Assembly (NCBI GenBank): GCA_019314005.1
Contig: JAFDAE010000279.1
Location: forward strand, 1-5,718
Length of the DNA stretch: 5,718 bases
Reading direction: 5' to 3'
Source: Deltaproteobacteria bacterium
GTDB taxonomy: Bacteria; Desulfobacterota; Desulfobacteria; C00003060; C00003106
Within the stretch, counting starts at the first letter, position 1, and the number at the start of each line of letters is the position of its first letter. The notes under the pieces were generated by a model, which saw nothing but the letters and a program-made list of their open reading frames with translations, searched no databases and was not told where the DNA came from. Shown here piece after piece: positions 5,711 through 5,718 of the stretch. The position numbers and the translations under genes were made by a program.

Positions 5711-5718
5711 CATACATC

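Larger units (their letters stand above)
5064..5718. other. Non-coding stretch, possible divergent control region
   Basis: I see no supported gene here on either strand: there is no long frame, no tRNA fold and no known protein motif. It holds short repeats and structures listed separately: three AAGATCAAG copies, a CAGTATCT tandem pair (5291-5298 and 5300-5307), a pyrimidine tract, a 7-bp stem-loop and a 15-bp imperfect tandem repeat. It also has a perfect 10-bp palindrome TCTCTAGAGA (5226-5235) and a short GC-rich spot around CCTCCCCCTAGG (5180-5191). A plus-strand GGAG near the right edge suggests a rightward gene just outside, so the stretch would separate two divergent transcripts. Confidence 0.6.

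Overview
The window is a piece of a tailed double-stranded DNA phage genome (or a prophage-like contig). It holds the start of the packaging and head-building module, followed by about 1 kb with no convincing gene. All recognisable genes lie on the minus strand. In transcription order (right to left) they are: a small DUF5681-type protein that is a candidate small terminase subunit (4710-4273), the large terminase subunit (4271-3120), the portal protein (3111-1126), a 77-residue protein of unknown function (1129-896), a scaffolding-type protein (833-39), and the first six codons of the next gene, probably the major capsid protein (20-1). This order and the protein types match podovirus-like marine phages with a P22-type portal and scaffold. 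The host cannot be named from the sequence. No tRNA, integrase or host gene is visible.

The genes are packed as one operon. TerS-like and TerL are separated by 1 base, TerL and portal by 8 bases, and portal and the 77-residue gene overlap by 4 bases (ATGA). The scaffold and capsid genes each have a GGAG Shine-Dalgarno site 7 bases before the ATG, which suits proteins made in high copy. The inner genes TerL, portal and the 77-residue protein have weak or no Shine-Dalgarno sites and probably rely on translational coupling.

Positions 4726-5718 are non-coding as far as can be seen. A GGAG motif (5707-5710) sits 8 bases before the right edge on the plus strand, so a rightward gene may begin just outside. 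That would make this a divergent control region. Its left third (about 4746-5063) holds nine CTTAAG palindromes, including an 18-bp sequence present twice that is built on a perfect 16-bp palindrome. Its right part holds other short repeats, a pyrimidine tract and a 7-bp stem-loop. Reasonable readings are a cluster of regulator or operator sites for the late operon, a packaging (pac) site next to the terminase genes, or a replication or genome-end region. The sequence alone does not decide between them.

The other unusual point is in TerL. The nuclease half appears to lack a few tens of residues between its first catalytic Asp strand and the HGRW segment, in frame. This is either a real compact variant or an assembly or population deletion.
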